DNA of 64,000 bases from Bufo bufo. Taxonomy: Eukaryota; Chordata; Amphibia; Anura; Bufonidae. A program made the position numbers and the translations under genes. Shown here piece by piece: positions 22,890 to 35,129 of this stretch. The first letter of the stretch is position 1; each line of letters begins with the position of its first letter. The DNA lies in NCBI RefSeq assembly GCF_905171765.1, contig NC_053393.1, positions 188,941,921-189,005,920 of the forward strand, read 5' to 3'. The notes under the pieces were generated by a model. That model saw only the letters and a program-made list of their open reading frames with translations. It searched no databases and had not been told where the DNA came from.

Positions 22890-25101
22890 TTACAAGGTTT
22901 ACAGTTTATAGTACATTTTTATACATTTTGTTGCATATAGCTTAAATGTATTACTACTTATGTGTCATGAACCAGCTGCTGTGGCCATCTACTAAGTAGC
23001 AGGAATAGAACATGATATGATTCACAGATTTATGTGCCACAACAATTTAGCATAGGATATTTTCTGAAATATTTTAAGAAAGTGAGCAACCTTTTTAGGG
23101 CCTGTTCACACAGTGCTAAAATCCCCAGCAGTTGCATGGTATCTGTGTCACCCATATTTTCAATGGAAGGCAATGCTGCCTTTCGCAGGCTGACAGTTTA
23201 AAACTGCAACCAAGCCAGGACATGTCCCTTCTTGAGGCAGTGTCTGGATAGACTTCAATGGAGTTAAGCCGCATGCGAGCCTGCAGCATTCACAGTGAAC
23301 AATTGCGGTAGAAACTACAATGTTTTCTCTCGCGGAGTATGTAGCAGATTTTGACAGCATCAAAATCCACCATGTACATGTACCCTAAGGGTGGCTGCAG
23401 ATAATGTGTATTATGTGTGGTTTTTCCTTGCTGATATTCATGTAGAAAAACTGCCGCGTAATTCGGTACCAGCAAAGCGTATGAGATTAGACTAGACAGA
23501 GATTAGACAAATGTCATGTACACTGCCATGCGGATTTTGAAATCTACAGCAAGTCAATTGTTGCATTTTAGCCAATTTCACCCTTTTCAATGAAAGGAAG
23601 AGATCTGCAGAAAATCTGCACCAAATCAGCACCAAAACCAGGTGGATTTTGTGCACGTAAATCTGCACTTGTGTGCACCCACAGTAAAAGTCTAAGCACA
23701 TGTGCAGTATTAAGGGGTTAGAATTTGTTATAATTGGGAGGAAAATTGTTAGTGTCGGTTACGATATACTCTCATTTTATAGAGTGGAAAAATTGCCAAA
23801 ATGCGAATCTGCACCTTTTCAGAACTCAAACAGGTCAACTGCTGATTGCTGCTGTATTTTACTACAGATATTCCTTAACGCCTTCAAACATGGCAATGCT
23901 TAATTAACTGTATTCATTAGCGGTCATCGCTGCAAGTCTCGCTACCTTATAATACAACTTATCTCTATTAATATCATATATGTCCTGAGAAGTCATCCTT
24001 TCTTTATATGCAGATGTGTCAATTATTAAGGGATAAGTAAAAAGGTAGCAGCTGTCAGGTTACTGCATTATATTGCAGCAGTGCTGCCAAAACTTGATTG
24101 CATATCCCTTTGAATAAAGGACTAAGCAGTAATATTTAATGAGTGCTCATGGAAAAATCAAGACATCCTTGGAATGCAGGTTACCTATTCCAGTCACAAT
24201 GCCATTTTCCAGTCACAATGCCATTTGACATCATCACAGATGCTAGCTTAAATGCCAACCACGTTGTGTGTGGGGCTATTAATGAGATACATTTTCTGGG
24301 AGAGATTTGAAGTCTGTTCTGTGATATTTAGAAGATGCTATCACAATAGTCTCACTAATTATTTTATTATTGTAATGATCGTTGGCCCACGTCTCCTCTT
24401 AATGCCATTGGAATACAAAACCAATAGCAGAGGTGAGAATTTAAACGTAATAACTGCTGCAACATCGACTAAGCAAACTATAATACTGCCACACCATGTA
24501 AGAAAAAAATATATCACAAACAGCATTAAAAGCTAATGGCATTTATCAAGTAGACAAAGGTAATACAAGGCACTTAATAATGTATTACGATCATGCATAT
24601 TGCATTCTTTGCTAGCTTGATTAATTTTTTTCATCACATTATACACTGCTCATATCCAGGAGTTGCAACCAGCCTTTAATCCAGGAGCTGTGGCCCTGCT
24701 TGTACACCATAGAAAAAAAGTATCTGCCTCTTTGGTGGCTTGGACCACGGGAGAGCACATTGGCTAGAGGTTTTTTTTCCCTATAGTGTGCAAGCATGGC
24801 CACCACTGCTGGATTGCAGGGTGGTCATAATCCCTGAAAAAGAGCTGCATATAGGACATGTGACCAATGGACGATGATGTCCCTCCTGACAAACCCTTTG
24901 AATACAAAAATAGAAGGTGGATTAACTGGATCAAAGGATAAATAAGGGCTTCAGTGCTGATTACAATGTAAAAATCGCATTAGATCCAGCATTGAAGTGA
25001 ATGGGACGAAGGAGCTGCAATTAAACCTGCTCGCCATTGCGATGTCGACGGTGAGCAAGTAAACAGAACAGAGAAGGCAGTACTCGTATGAGCGCTGTGT
25101 T
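22890..25101. other. No gene; possible old MITE fragments
   Basis: AT-rich DNA without coding signals. AGGGCCTGTTCACACAG at 23098 looks like a MITE terminus, but I could not find its partner. Two CAGTCACAATGCCATTT copies lie in tandem at about 24192-24230. Confidence 0.4.
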
Positions 25102-27413
25102 AGTAACATAGTAACATAGTAACATAGTACATAAGGCCGGAAAAAGACATTTGTCCATCCAGTTCGGCCTGTTATCCTGCAAGTTGATCCAGAGGAAGGC
25201 AAAAAACCCTGTGAGGTAGAAGCCAATTTTCTCCACTTTAGGGAAATAAAAAATTTCTTCCCGACTCCAATCATGCAATCAGAATAACTCCCTGGATCAA
25301 CGACCCCTCTCTAGTAGCTATAGCCTGTAATATTATTACGCTCTAGAAATACATCCAGGCCCCTCTTGAATTCCTTTATTGTACTCACCATGACCACCTC
25401 CTCAGGCAGAGAGTTCCATAGTCTCACTGCTCTTACCGTAAAGAATCCTCTTCTATGTTTGTGTACAAACCTTCTTTCCTCCAGACGCAGAGGATGTCCC
25501 CTCGTCACAGTCACAGTCCTGGGGATAAATAGCTGATGGGATAGATCTCTGTACTGACCCCTGATATATTTATACATATTAATTAGATCTCCCCTCAGTC
25601 GTCTTTTTTCTAAAGTGAATAACCCTAATTTTGATAATCTTTCAGGGTACTGTAGTTGCCCCATTCCAGTTATTCCTTTAGTTGCCCTCCTCTGTACCCT
25701 CTCCAGCTCTGCTATGTCTGCCTTGTTCACAGGAGACCAGAACTGTACACAGTACTCCATGTGTGGTCTGACTAGCGATTTGTAAAGTGGTAGGACTATG
25801 TTCATATCACGGGAATCTATGCCCCTTTTGATGCAACCCATTATCTTGTTGGCCTTGGCAGCAGCTGCCTGACACTGGTTTTTGCTGCTTAGTTTGCTGT
25901 TTATTAAAATTCCTAGATCCTTTTCCATGTCAGTGTTACCGAGTGTTTTACCATTTAGTATGTACGGGTGACTTGCATTTTTCCTTCCCATGTGCATAAC
26001 CTTACATTTATCAGTGTTAAACCTCATCTGCCACTTATCTGCCCAAGCCTGCAATCTATCCAGATCCCTCTGTAGTAGTATACTGTCCTCATCAGTGTAA
26101 ATTACTTTACACAGTTTAGTGTCATCTGCGAAAATTGATACTTTACTATGCAAGCCTTCTACAAGATCATTAATAAATATATTGAAGAGAATAGGGCCCA
26201 ATACTGACCCCTGAGGTACTCCACTAGTGACAGTGACCCAATCTGAGTGTGTACCGTTAATAACCACCCTCTGTTTTCTATCATTGAGCCAGTTACTTAC
26301 CCACATACAGATGTTTTCTCCCAGTCCGAGCATTCTCATTTTATATACTAACCTTTTATGCGGTACAGTGTCAAATGCTTTGGAGAAGTCCAGATATACG
26401 ACATCCATTGATTCGCCGCTGTCAAGTCTAGAACTTACCTCCTCATAGAAACTGATTAAATTAGTTTGACATGACCGATCCCTCACGAAGCCATGCTGAT
26501 ATGGCGTTATTTGCTTATTTCCGTTGAGATGCTCTAATATAGCATCTCTCAGAAAACCTTCAAACAGTTTACCCACAACAGATGTTAAACTTACCGGCCT
26601 ATAGTTTCCAGGCTCTGTTTTTGGCCCCTTTTTGAATATTGGCACCACATTTGCCATGCGCCAATCCTGTGGGACATTCCCTGTCAGTATAGAGTCTGCA
26701 AATATCAGAAATAAGGGTCTGGCTATGACATTACTTAATTCCTTTAGGATACGGGGGTGTATGCCATCCGGTCCTGGCGATTTGTCTATTTTAATCTTTT
26801 TAAGCCGCTGATGTACTTCTTCCTGGGTCAGACAGGACACTTTTAATGGGGAATTTATTTTTGCATTCTGCATGTCATCTGACAATTTATTTTCCTCAGT
26901 GAATACATTGGAGAAAAAAATATTTAACAGCTTTGCTTTCTCCTCGTCGCTCTCTGCGACTCCCCCCTCATTACTCTTTAAAGGGCCAACACCTTCAGCT
27001 TTATACTTTTTAACATTTATATAATTGAAGAACATTTTAGGGTTAGTTTTACTCTCTTTGGCAATTAATCTCTCGGTCTCTAGTTTGGCCGCTTTTATTT
27101 GTTTTTTACATGTTCTATTTTTTTCCTTATAGTTTTTCAGTGCTTCCGTGCAACCTTCCTGTTTTAGTGTTTTATATGCTTTCTTTTTGTCATTTATTGC
27201 TTTCTTTACAGTTCTATTTATCCACATTGGTTTCTTTTTGTTCCTTAACCTTTTATTACCATACGGTATGTACCTCTCACAATGAGTTTTTAGGATGTTT
27301 TTAAAGATATCCCATTTTGTGTCTGTATTTGTGAGGACTTTGTCCCAGTTAGTTTGGCCTATGGCCTCTCTTAGTTGGCTAAATTTAGCTTTTTTGAAGT
27401 TTGGCCCCCCCAC
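25102..27413 (-). mobile_element. CR1-type LINE, 5'-truncated
   Basis: Minus-strand non-LTR retrotransposon. The plus-strand start is the 3' tail, an octamer repeat (AGTAACAT x3, 25102-25129). Then come a ~180-bp 3' UTR (GTCCATCCAGTTCGGCCTG) and a 700-codon open frame. No AP-endonuclease motif is present, so the copy is truncated at the 5' side near 27413, where MITE-like sequence with a GGCCCCCCCACC hairpin begins. An internally deleted relative is at 2261-2852. Confidence 0.93.
25311..27413 (-). CDS. CR1-type LINE reverse transcriptase (ORF2, N-terminally truncated)
   Basis: An uninterrupted 700-aa frame. It copies LINE RNA into DNA at a nicked target. N-terminal thumb-like linker rich in Lys (residues 50-150); RT core about 205-480 with SPGPDGIHPRILKEL (213), NYRPVSLTSVVGKLFE (270), motif A YLDFSKAFDT (Asp342), motif B GVPQGSVLGP (398) and motif C FADD (428-431). 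A downstream WQMRFNTDKCKVMH block follows, and the end is NNITGYSY. FADDTKL and the C-terminal layout fit CR1/L3-type LINEs. Full-length relatives carry an endonuclease of about 250-300 residues before this, absent here. The methionine at 27413 is internal to the original gene. A clean RT frame suggests a fairly young insertion. Confidence 0.93.
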   Translation of the reverse strand: MGGPNFKKAKFSQLREAIGQTNWDKVLTNTDTKWDIFKNILKTHCERYIPYGNKRLRNKKKPMWINRTVKKAINDKKKAYKTLKQEGCTEALKNYKEKNRTCKKQIKAAKLETERLIAKESKTNPKMFFNYINVKKYKAEGVGPLKSNEGGVAESDEEKAKLLNIFFSNVFTEENKLSDDMQNAKINSPLKVSCLTQEEVHQRLKKIKIDKSPGPDGIHPRILKELSNVIARPLFLIFADSILTGNVPQDWRMANVVPIFKKGPKTEPGNYRPVSLTSVVGKLFEGFLRDAILEHLNGNKQITPYQHGFVRDRSCQTNLISFYEEVSSRLDSGESMDVVYLDFSKAFDTVPHKRLVYKMRMLGLGENICMWVSNWLNDRKQRVVINGTHSDWVTVTSGVPQGSVLGPILFNIFINDLVEGLHSKVSIFADDTKLCKVIYTDEDSILLQRDLDRLQAWADKWQMRFNTDKCKVMHMGRKNASHPYILNGKTLGNTDMEKDLGILINSKLSSKNQCQAAAAKANKIMGCIKRGIDSRDMNIVLPLYKSLVRPHMEYCVQFWSPVNKADIAELERVQRRATKGITGMGQLQYPERLSKLGLFTLEKRRLRGDLINMYKYIRGQYRDLSHQLFIPRTVTVTRGHPLRLEERRFVHKHRRGFFTVRAVRLWNSLPEEVVMVSTIKEFKRGLDVFLERNNITGYSY

Positions 27414-27416
27414 CCT

Positions 27417-28081
27417 GATTGGTGGGGGGGCCAGAAGTCAAACCCTTGCCGATCTGATATTGATGACTAGTACTGAGCGAAGCAAAGCATTCAAAGTGGA
27501 ATTTGGTCCAAAGCTTAGGAAAACTTTAATTCTATACGAATCCGAATTTTTTTGCGCTTTGTGGTAACGAATCAGGTTTTCCTAAAATGGCAGCTGCACA
27601 TGTAACAAAGCAAAAATAATTATAGAGGAGACAAGCCCGGAACACAAGATCACCTATAATGCCGTGCAACCAGCCAATCCGCAGAGAGCCATCCCCTGTG
27701 ATAGCAGAACAGCAAATTTGCATATTGTGCGAGGACAGCTGGCATGCAAGTCCAAAAAAAACCTTGCAGTCCACGCCAAAATTCCATTGTAAAATCCATC
27801 TTGTGAACGTCCCCTAAGAGTTGCAATTTTAGAAGCCAAAATCAAGAGTCAATTCAAAAAAGTCATATCTGTCCTTTATACTTTTTCTTCTTTTACAGTT
27901 CACTCCTGATTTTGGCTTCTAAAACTCCATGCAGAAATCTCACTGTGGTCCCATACCCTAACCATAGAAGAAACTAAAGGCTCTGATTCAGCTTTTTACA
28001 GCGAGTTCCACAAACAATATACTCATTAGACTTTTTAATCGAGTTTTCTGAACATACGTGGAAATATAGATTCATTACCAC
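27417..28081. other. MITE remnants, no gene
   Basis: 27417-27465 (GGGCCAGAAGTCAAACC, GATCTGATATTGATGAC) resembles the interior of common frog MITEs. TAGTACTGAGCG at 27471 resembles a hAT-MITE terminus without a visible partner. An inverted pair (TTTTAGAAGCCAAAATCA 27829-27847 / TGATTTTGGCTTCTAAAA 27907-27924) frames a small hairpin. Confidence 0.45.
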
Positions 28082-28703
28082 TAGTGTTGAGCGGGACTTC
28101 AATCCGAATTTCAGGATAAATTTGATTAGCTGAGAAGCCGAATTTCCTCCTGCTTTGTGTTAGCGAATCGATTTAACCTGAAATAGTGTAAAAAAAATCA
28201 TGCTTACCTGCTCCATTTGCTCACGACGGGCCCCCCACCGCCATCTTACTTGAAGATCTTGGCCAAAATCCTGTGCGCGATGAAGTATGACATCACCACG
28301 TCGGCTGTCGCCAGATCCTCAAGCAAGATAGCAGTGACCGGCCTGTCACAAGCAAATGGAGCAGGTAAGTATGATTTTTTATTTTTTTTATTTTACACTC
28401 TTTTATTCATATTAGATTCCGCGATTGTGTATGAGAGCGGCATCTGAGGGGTACAATGACAGGGAGCAGCGCAATCGCCACTCCCTGTCATTGCACCCAC
28501 TACTTACAAAGAAATTTGCTTTGTGACAAAGTAATTAATCACAAAGTGGATTTCTTTGTAAAATTCGCCAAAGAGAGGAAATTTCGGCTTTGTGGCGAAT
28601 CAAATTTTTCCTAAAATGTTTCTTATTTTTTGTGCCTTATTCCCTTATATGTAGCGTTAAGCGAATCGAAGTCAATTTTTTTACTTCGATTCGCTCAACA
28701 CTA
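28082..28703. mobile_element. hAT-like MITE (TAGTGTTGAGCG family)
   Basis: Termini TAGTGTTGAGCG and CGCTCAACACTA. The interior has a repeated AATTTCSGNTT theme and an internal inverted pair around 28200/28370 (CTCCATTTGCT / AGCAAATGGAG, and TACCTG / CAGGTA). The flanks (ATTACCAC, CATATAAG) do not match, so the ends may be from different insertions. The left half recurs at 62716-62863. Confidence 0.65.
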
Positions 28704-28730
28704 CATATAAGAGAATAGGGTACAAAAAAA
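28629..28730. repeat. Palindrome spanning MITE right end
   Basis: TATATGTAGCGTTAAGCGAA and its inverse (TTCGCTCAACACTACATATA) face each other across a T-rich loop. Outer arms GTGCCTTATTCCCTTATA and TATAAGAGAATAGGGTAC extend into the flank, so flank and terminus were duplicated in inverted order. Confidence 0.75.
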
Positions 28731-28798
28731 AAGCAAGTGCCTAAGTTGCTATAAGTTCACCAACTGCATTTTGCCAACACCATCATTTGGAGTAGTTA

Positions 28799-29077
28799 GG
28801 CCGAATGCACGTGGAGTGGTCCGTGGTATCCCGGCCTAGATTCCTGCTGACAGCAGGAGCGCAATGCGTCATTGGTTGCTATGACGCCGTGCGCTTCATG
28901 CCGCCGCTGCACTACAGTAATACACTCGTATTGTGTATTACTGTAGTGCAGCGGCGGCACGAAGCGCACGGTGTCATAGCAACTAATGACGCCGTGTGTT
29001 CCTGCACTCAGCAGGATTCCAGGCCGGGATGCCATGGACCGCTCACGTCCGTGTTCCACGCCCGTGTGCATTCGGCC
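28799..29077. mobile_element. PIF/Harbinger-like hairpin MITE
   Basis: 279 bp bounded by TTA (28796-28798 and 29078-29080). Termini GGCCGAATGCAC / GTGCATTCGGCC. Almost the whole element is one hairpin: CTGCACTACAGTAATACAC at 28908 pairs with GTGTATTACTGTAGTGCAG at 28935. The 3-bp TTA duplication and GGCC end fit PIF/Harbinger. Confidence 0.85.
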
Positions 29078-29080
29078 TTA

Positions 29081-30239
29081 GTGAGAGACTTCCCTAACTA
29101 TTTAAAGGGGTACACCGTCTGGTCCTCACTGATAATGAAAATGGGAGTCCCATGTCCCTCATTTGAATGGATCAGCAGTTTAGAACGCCCATTGATCTAA
29201 CAGTTATCCCCAATCCAGTGGATAGAGAAAAACTTATTGTAACTGTTGTTACAGGAATATCCCTTTACACCTAGAGCAGCCATTCCACTCTATGCATAGT
29301 TAAAATATAATTATTTTAGAATTAGAATAAATAGAATTTTTTGTTTTCTGGACAACTTATCCCAAAATCACAGGCATCCAACATTAATTAAGTAATACAC
29401 ATATATAGCTCACTATACTGATAAAAACTCATGTGAGCTGTAAAATGATGATAATTACCACCAAAATAATCGAGTCAAGTACCAAAAGCCTCAAAAAATT
29501 GATGGACGCATCTATTTATTTTTATGGACACACAAAAAAGTTGCCTTCTGAACGGTTGGCAACCATGCAAAGCAGGTTTGCATGGATAGGTAAAGACATC
29601 CATGGAGCGGCCAACACCCATTTAGCCTACACGGACCCTTCCTTAATAAATGATGGATGGAGACACTGTAGCGCCATATTTCCCCGCCTGTGTTTATACA
29701 TACAGTGTATCAAGCACACCTTCCATAAAAAACACATTACCTAATAACGCATAAACATTTAAAATCACTCTAAAAAAGAGTACAGGTCATTTCTCCTATT
29801 ACTACCCATCTGGACTACAGCTCCATGATCCACAGCGCTTCACACTGTAGGACTCTATCTATGTCTATCTATTCCACTCTGGGGCGCAAAACCCTCTATA
29901 GTGTAGCTGAATCACTACAATGAACCCATCTCATGAGTTCAATATATCTAGCGGCTCTTTATTGAACAAAGCTGCTCCGGAAAGCATTTAAATAGAGGAT
30001 TAATAGTTTTATCAATATACGGTAGGAACAATCACATTTATAAAAAAAAAATTGCATACCCTACAAAGTAAGTGTGACGTGATGAGCTGACCAACCACAT
30101 GTTGAAGATTAACTATCATTAACAAACTATCAGATGTATTAACAAAAGAAAGAATGGCCACATGTATCTATCATTACTTTTCGGGGTCAAATTATACAGC
30201 TAATTAAAGAGACATTCCGTTCCTGAAATCTCCCCCTCA
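29081..30239. other. No recognisable gene
   Basis: TTTAAAGGGGTACACCGTCTGG at 29099 looks like a single MITE end. The rest is AT-rich and featureless. Confidence 0.45.
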
Positions 30240-30781
30240 ACAATTTATCGCACAAATTCCAGACTTGTTCTGATTGGGAATGCTGGGAAATTGTACAGTA
30301 TTTTAACAAAGGATCTGGTGATGCCGCCTCTTGTGCTGCAATAGACCTCTGGTACCTATAATTGTGTTTGAACTGCCACGGCTTATTTTAATCCTGGAGA
30401 TCTTGCACACCTCTGTGGTTTTGTGTGCCTTGTGGAGAAAAAGCACCATATGGGAATTGCTCGCACAGAGCCACAGGCAGTTAAGCTGGGCTTAGCTCTG
30501 GCAATTTTGGGGCCTAGCCCACATACAGCATCAGAGGCATCACCAGATACTGAAACAGACGTGGCTCTAGCTGTTCTTTGGGAGGTATATGGCTTCTGCT
30601 CTTTATTGCTGCTGCCACTACCCTTCTCCACTGATGTTGCCTCCTCAGCACTCTGATCTAGCTCCCAGGTCCTGTCCAGGACACAATTGTCATCAGAGTC
30701 ATCACTCTCCCTGCTGCTTTTATTATGTGAGATATCATGGTGGGCTCCTGGCCCCTCTCCCCTGCTCTGCATTTTCCCCAA
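30240..30781 (-). pseudogene. hAT-like transposase N-terminus (weak)
   Basis: The minus-strand frame 30383-30781 has an acidic Ser/Glu-rich stretch followed by IPIWCFF, and in the next frame VCKISRIKISRGSSN. Together they resemble the start of a BED finger (W-x-FF ... C-K-x-C ... ISRG), but the second cysteine is not evident and a frameshift is needed. The long tandem array on its 5' side (31640-33330) matches the organisation of the other hATs here. Could be coincidence; low confidence. Confidence 0.35.
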
Positions 30782-31639
30782 CTGCCACTGTCATTGCCCC
30801 CACCACCAATGGCATGGCTACAGGTGCCACTATTACCACCATCAACATAGGTATACATGGGGCAACCATTCTCCTCCTCAACCTACTCACCAGGGCAGCC
30901 CAAACAGTGAGGGCTTTCACCAAGTTATCAACAGGGAGACTCTCTAGACTGTCTGCTGTAGGACTTTGTGAGGTTTTTTTTTGTTTTTTTTTTTCAATTC
31001 TCTTTTTATATATTTTTTTAAAGTACAAAGGGAAGAGCTTGGTACAATACAATTAAATTTGATATGCAGCAATGGAGACAGGCATTAGGTCATCATACCG
31101 GTCTATAACTAGTACAATAAACAGTACAATTAACAAAATGTAACAGAGTTACTAAGGGTAGGGTGCAGGGTAGAGCAAGTCAGGAGGGAGGGGGAGGGGT
31201 AGTAGGGCAAGTCTGTGGGCACCTTAATTTGTTGTGAGGTTTTCTTGCCACTTAGGAAAGAGGACAGCACCTCTATAGGAAGGGCAGTGAAAACTGGGAG
31301 GACTCCACTGAAAGCCTTATTTGAGGCTGCAAGATGAAGGAGCAGGAGGAACACTGTGACCCCTGGCTCTAGAGCACAGTGTTTGACTGGACGAGTGAAT
31401 CATCCAATCCACAATCTAATCCTCTTTTACCTGAACTATAATGTTGCGCCTTTCCAAAGCCAGCAGGGACAACTGCGACCTACCACTACTACTTCTGGCT
31501 GGATAGTTGGTGCTGCTACAACCCACATTCTGGCTCTGGGTCTTTCATGTGGAACCCTTCTGTAGCCCACAAATTTGTCAGCCTCTCATATAATGTTGTG
31601 GACTTCCCTGTGTATTGGTGTAGTAGTCATGTATATACT

Positions 31640-33330
31640 GTATGCTGTTAGCTTGAATATAATCAAGCCCCCCCAACAAAAAAAAAAGATTAAAACTGTG
31701 AATATAGGGAAACTGATTTAGCCCTAAATTCATTATCCCTTACAGAAACGTTTGTGTGCTGGCCAGTGTATTTGCGTTGATCACTTACAGATGTTAGCAC
31801 TCCAGCTCTTAACTCAAATTTCTTAACTCATCGCGTTATCTTGAGACAAAAGCCATTAAAAAGCAATTGAAGGTGTTTGCTTAGATTAGATAACACAACT
31901 CAGAAATCTCAGAAAACAGGAGTGTTAACTCTACTCCATCCGTATATGCTCATTTAATTAAATTGAACAAGTCCCCAAAAAAATTCCAATCGTGTGGAAA
32001 TAGAATTCACGGAAATAGACAGTTGAGGCTTGACACTCAATTTCAACTTAACACCCACAGGTAGTTTGTTGTTACACTGTGGGTATTGCTGCAGTATTCA
32101 CATATATATGCTGCTTAATTAAATTGAACCCCCCCCCCCAAAAAAATATTATTGAGAAACTGAAAATACGGAAATGGACGAAAGAAGCTTAATGCTCTAT
32201 TTCTTGTTAGGGAAGTCATGTCTCAAGGTTTAGTTAAAGAGCTGAACATTGACTTATATGATAGCTGCCTTACATCTGGTGGGATTAGAGGCAGAGCTTG
32301 TTAAGAGCTCATTTGCATCCCTTTCCTCCCAGAACTCCAGAGGAGCATGTATGGCCTATAAGTCTCCTAACGCTGATTAAGGCGCTCTCTCCCTAAGGAG
32401 AGATAGTACCCCCCTATTTCTTGTTAATAAGACAAAGGTAGATTTCTGCTATACCTTGTCTTATAGTATTCACACCTATATATGCTTGTTTAATTACATT
32501 TAACAATCACCAAAAAAATGTAAATTCCAACCGAAACTGAATATACATAAACGGACAATTGAAGCTTGAAGCTCAATTTCAACTTTATACACATAGGTCG
32601 ATTGCTCCCACACTGTCGATTGCTCCCACACTGTCGATTGCTCCCACACTGTTGCTTAATTAAATTAAAAGACTCCTCTCCCAAAAAAAAATTTATTGCA
32701 ACCATGTGGAAACTAAATATATGTAAATGGTCAATTGAGGCTTGACACTGAATTTCAACTTAACACACACAGGTAGATTGCTGCCATACTGTGGGTATTG
32801 CTGCAGTAATCACAAACATATGCTGCTTAATTAAATTGAAAGACACCACCCCAAAAAATTATTAAATTCAGACTGTGTGGAAGCTGGAAATATGTAAATG
32901 GACGACTGTACTGTATGCTGTTAGTTTGAATATAATCAAGTCCCCCCCCCCCCCGAAAAAATTTTTTTTTCAAAAAATAAAATGATTAAAACCATGTGAA
33001 TATAGTGAAACTGATTTAGCTAGTATATTTGTGTTGATCACTTATATGCTCATTTAATTAAATTGATCAAGTCCCCAAAAAAATTCTAACCATGTGGAAA
33101 TAGAATTCACAGAAACTGACAATTGAGGCTTGAAGCTTAATTTCAACTTAACACACACAGGTAGATTGCTGCCACACCATTGGTATTGCACTAATCAAGT
33201 ATATATAGTCTGCTTAATTTAATTGACTCCCCCCAAAAAGAAAAATTGCAACCACATGGAAACTGAAAATATGTAAACGGGCGACTGAGGCTTGTTGCTC
33301 AATTTCAACTGATCAGACACAGTTAGAGGC
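31640..33330. repeat. Long minisatellite array, ~155-180-bp units
   Basis: About eight diverged units marked by TGCTTAATTAAATTGA, followed by a C-run and A-run, then GAAACTGAAAATATG, GGCTTGACACTCAATTTCAA, CACACAGGTAGATTGCTGCC and GTGGGTATTGCTGCAG. One interval (32190-32410) holds unrelated sequence. An 18-bp sub-repeat GTCGATTGCTCCCACACT occurs three times at 32597-32650. Confidence 0.85.
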
Positions 33331-33423
33331 AGAATAAACATTTACATTTAGTGACTTACAGGTGACATCTCCTCCAGAGTTCTCCTTTTACCCTTCCTTT
33401 ACATCTGGTTCAGACCACCATAC

Positions 33424-34612
33424 AGATGCATCTAAATAAATTAGAATATCATTGAAAAGTAAATTTATTTCAGTAATTCAATTCAAAAAAGTGATTCATT
33501 ACACACAGAGTGATCTGTTATAAGTGTTTATTTCTTTTAATATTGATTATTTTTGTTTTCAGGTAATGAAAACCCTCAAGTCAATATGTCAGAAAATTAG
33601 AATATGGCTAGCTTCATCCTAGCATTTGAGAGCTCCAGCAGGCTGTTTGAGCAGAAAACAGCCTGCCGGAGCTCTCTGGCACTGGCATTGACAGAAGCTT
33701 CCTGAATACCCACTGGCCTCATTAGTTATAATGGGAACCAGCGGAGACACGGCTGCAACCCCTGCAAATATGCTAAGAATCAGCAGGACTAAAACTGCTG
33801 CACTGAGCTCTTAAATGCTATTGTGAAACTAGCCTAATGTGAAAAAGTTCAACATTGTAGACTCACGGTGTCACACTCTAATCAGCTAATCAACACAAAA
33901 CACCTGCAAAAGTATCCTAAGCCTTTAAATGGTCCCTCAGTGTGGTTCAGTAGGTTACACAAATTTGAGGAAGACTACTGACTTGACAGTTGTCCTCAAG
34001 ACAGTCATCAACACCCTCCACAAGGAGGGTAAGCCACAAATGTAATTGCTAAAGAAGCTGGCTGTTCTCAGAGTGCTGTATCCAAGAACATTATTGGAAA
34101 TTTGAGTGGAAGGGAAAAGTGTGGTAGAAAAAGGTGCACAAGCAGCAGGGATAACTGCAGCCTTGAAAGGACTGTCAAGAAAAGGCCTTTGAAGAATTTT
34201 GGGGAAATTTGCAAAGAGTTGACTGCGGCTGGAGTTAGTGCTTCAAGAGCCACCACACACAGACATATCTAGAACATGGACTACAACTGTCACATTCCTT
34301 GCAGCTCATGACCCAGAGACAACGTGAGAAGCGTCTTATCTTGGCTAGGAAGAAAATAACTGGATTGCTGCTCAGTTGTCCAAAGTCCTATTTTCAGATG
34401 AAAGTAAAGTTTGCAATTGATTTAAAATCAAGGTCCCAAGATCTGGAGGAAGAGTGGAGAAGCACACAATCCAAATTGCTTGAGGTCCATTGTGAACTTT
34501 CCACATTCAGTAATGCTTTGGGGAGCCATGTCATCTGCTAGTGTGGTCCACTGTGTTATAACAAGTCCAAAGTCAGCTCAGCCATCTACCAAGAAATTTT
34601 AGAGCAGTTCAT
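33424..34612 (+). pseudogene. Tc1-like element, 5' part, decayed
   Basis: The terminal region contains AAATAAATTAGAATATCATT. Decayed transposase follows (33960-34612) with recognisable segments: ENxVxR-type text is lost, but LAVLRVLYPRTLLE, RQREKRLILARKK, LTGLL and KVSSAIYQEILEQF are readable in mixed frames. It is cut at 34612 by hAT copy 2 and resumes at 43306. A small MITE (33606-33834) sits in its 5' region. Confidence 0.8.
33606..33834. mobile_element. Small MITE in the Tc1-like element
   Basis: Inverted termini GGCTAGCTTCATCCTAGCAT and ATGCTATTGTGAAACTAGCC. The Tc1-like sequence continues on both sides (TTAGAATAT | TGTGAAAAAG). Length 229 bp; the target duplication is unclear. Confidence 0.75.
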
Positions 34613-34863
34613 TAGGGTTGAGCGAACCCAAACTGTAAAGTTCGGGTTCGTACCGAACTTTAAAATTTTTTGACCCTGGACCCAAACCCGAACATTTCAG
34701 TAATTCAGTTTGAGTTCGGTGTTCGGCGATTTAATGGTGCTTTTTGAAAGGCTGCATGGCAGCCAATCAACAAGTGTTTAACTCGTGTGCCCTTAGAACC
34801 ATCACAGCCATGCCTACTAATGGCATAGCTCTGATTGGCCAGTTCAGCCTGTGACCCAGCCTC

Positions 34864-34870
34864 TATATAA
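34864..34870 (+). promoter_or_regulatory. TATA box of hAT copy 2
   Basis: TATATAA in CCTCTATATAAGCTGG. The surrounding ~150 bp (GATTGGCCAGT upstream, GAGTCACGTAGCGC downstream) is shared with copy 1 at 6240-6400. Confidence 0.6.
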
Positions 34871-35129
34871 GCTGGAGTCACGTAGCGCCGCATGTCACTC
34901 AGCTCTTACTAGTGTAGGGATAGGATGCTGCTGCTGTGAGGGAGAGAATAGGAAATAATCTGATATCAGAACTTGTTAACTCTGCGATCTACAGCGATTT
35001 TTTTTTTTTGGGTGCAATGCAACATTTTTGTACCCTGCCCTGAGCCCAGTGACATAAAAGTTTTATCCGTCTGTTAATTAGGTGGGCGTCGGCGGCCATT
35101 TTGTGCAAGTGCAGTGCACCAGCAGTGCA

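Noticed and set aside
23098..23700. Complete Harbinger MITE starting AGGGCCTGTTCACAC
   Set aside because: I could not find a matching inverted end or TWA duplication, so only a fragment could be claimed.
30589..31056. 155-codon plus-strand frame rich in Cys/His/Ser
   Set aside because: No domain, low-complexity composition, opposite to the weak hAT relic, and ending in a poly-T region.
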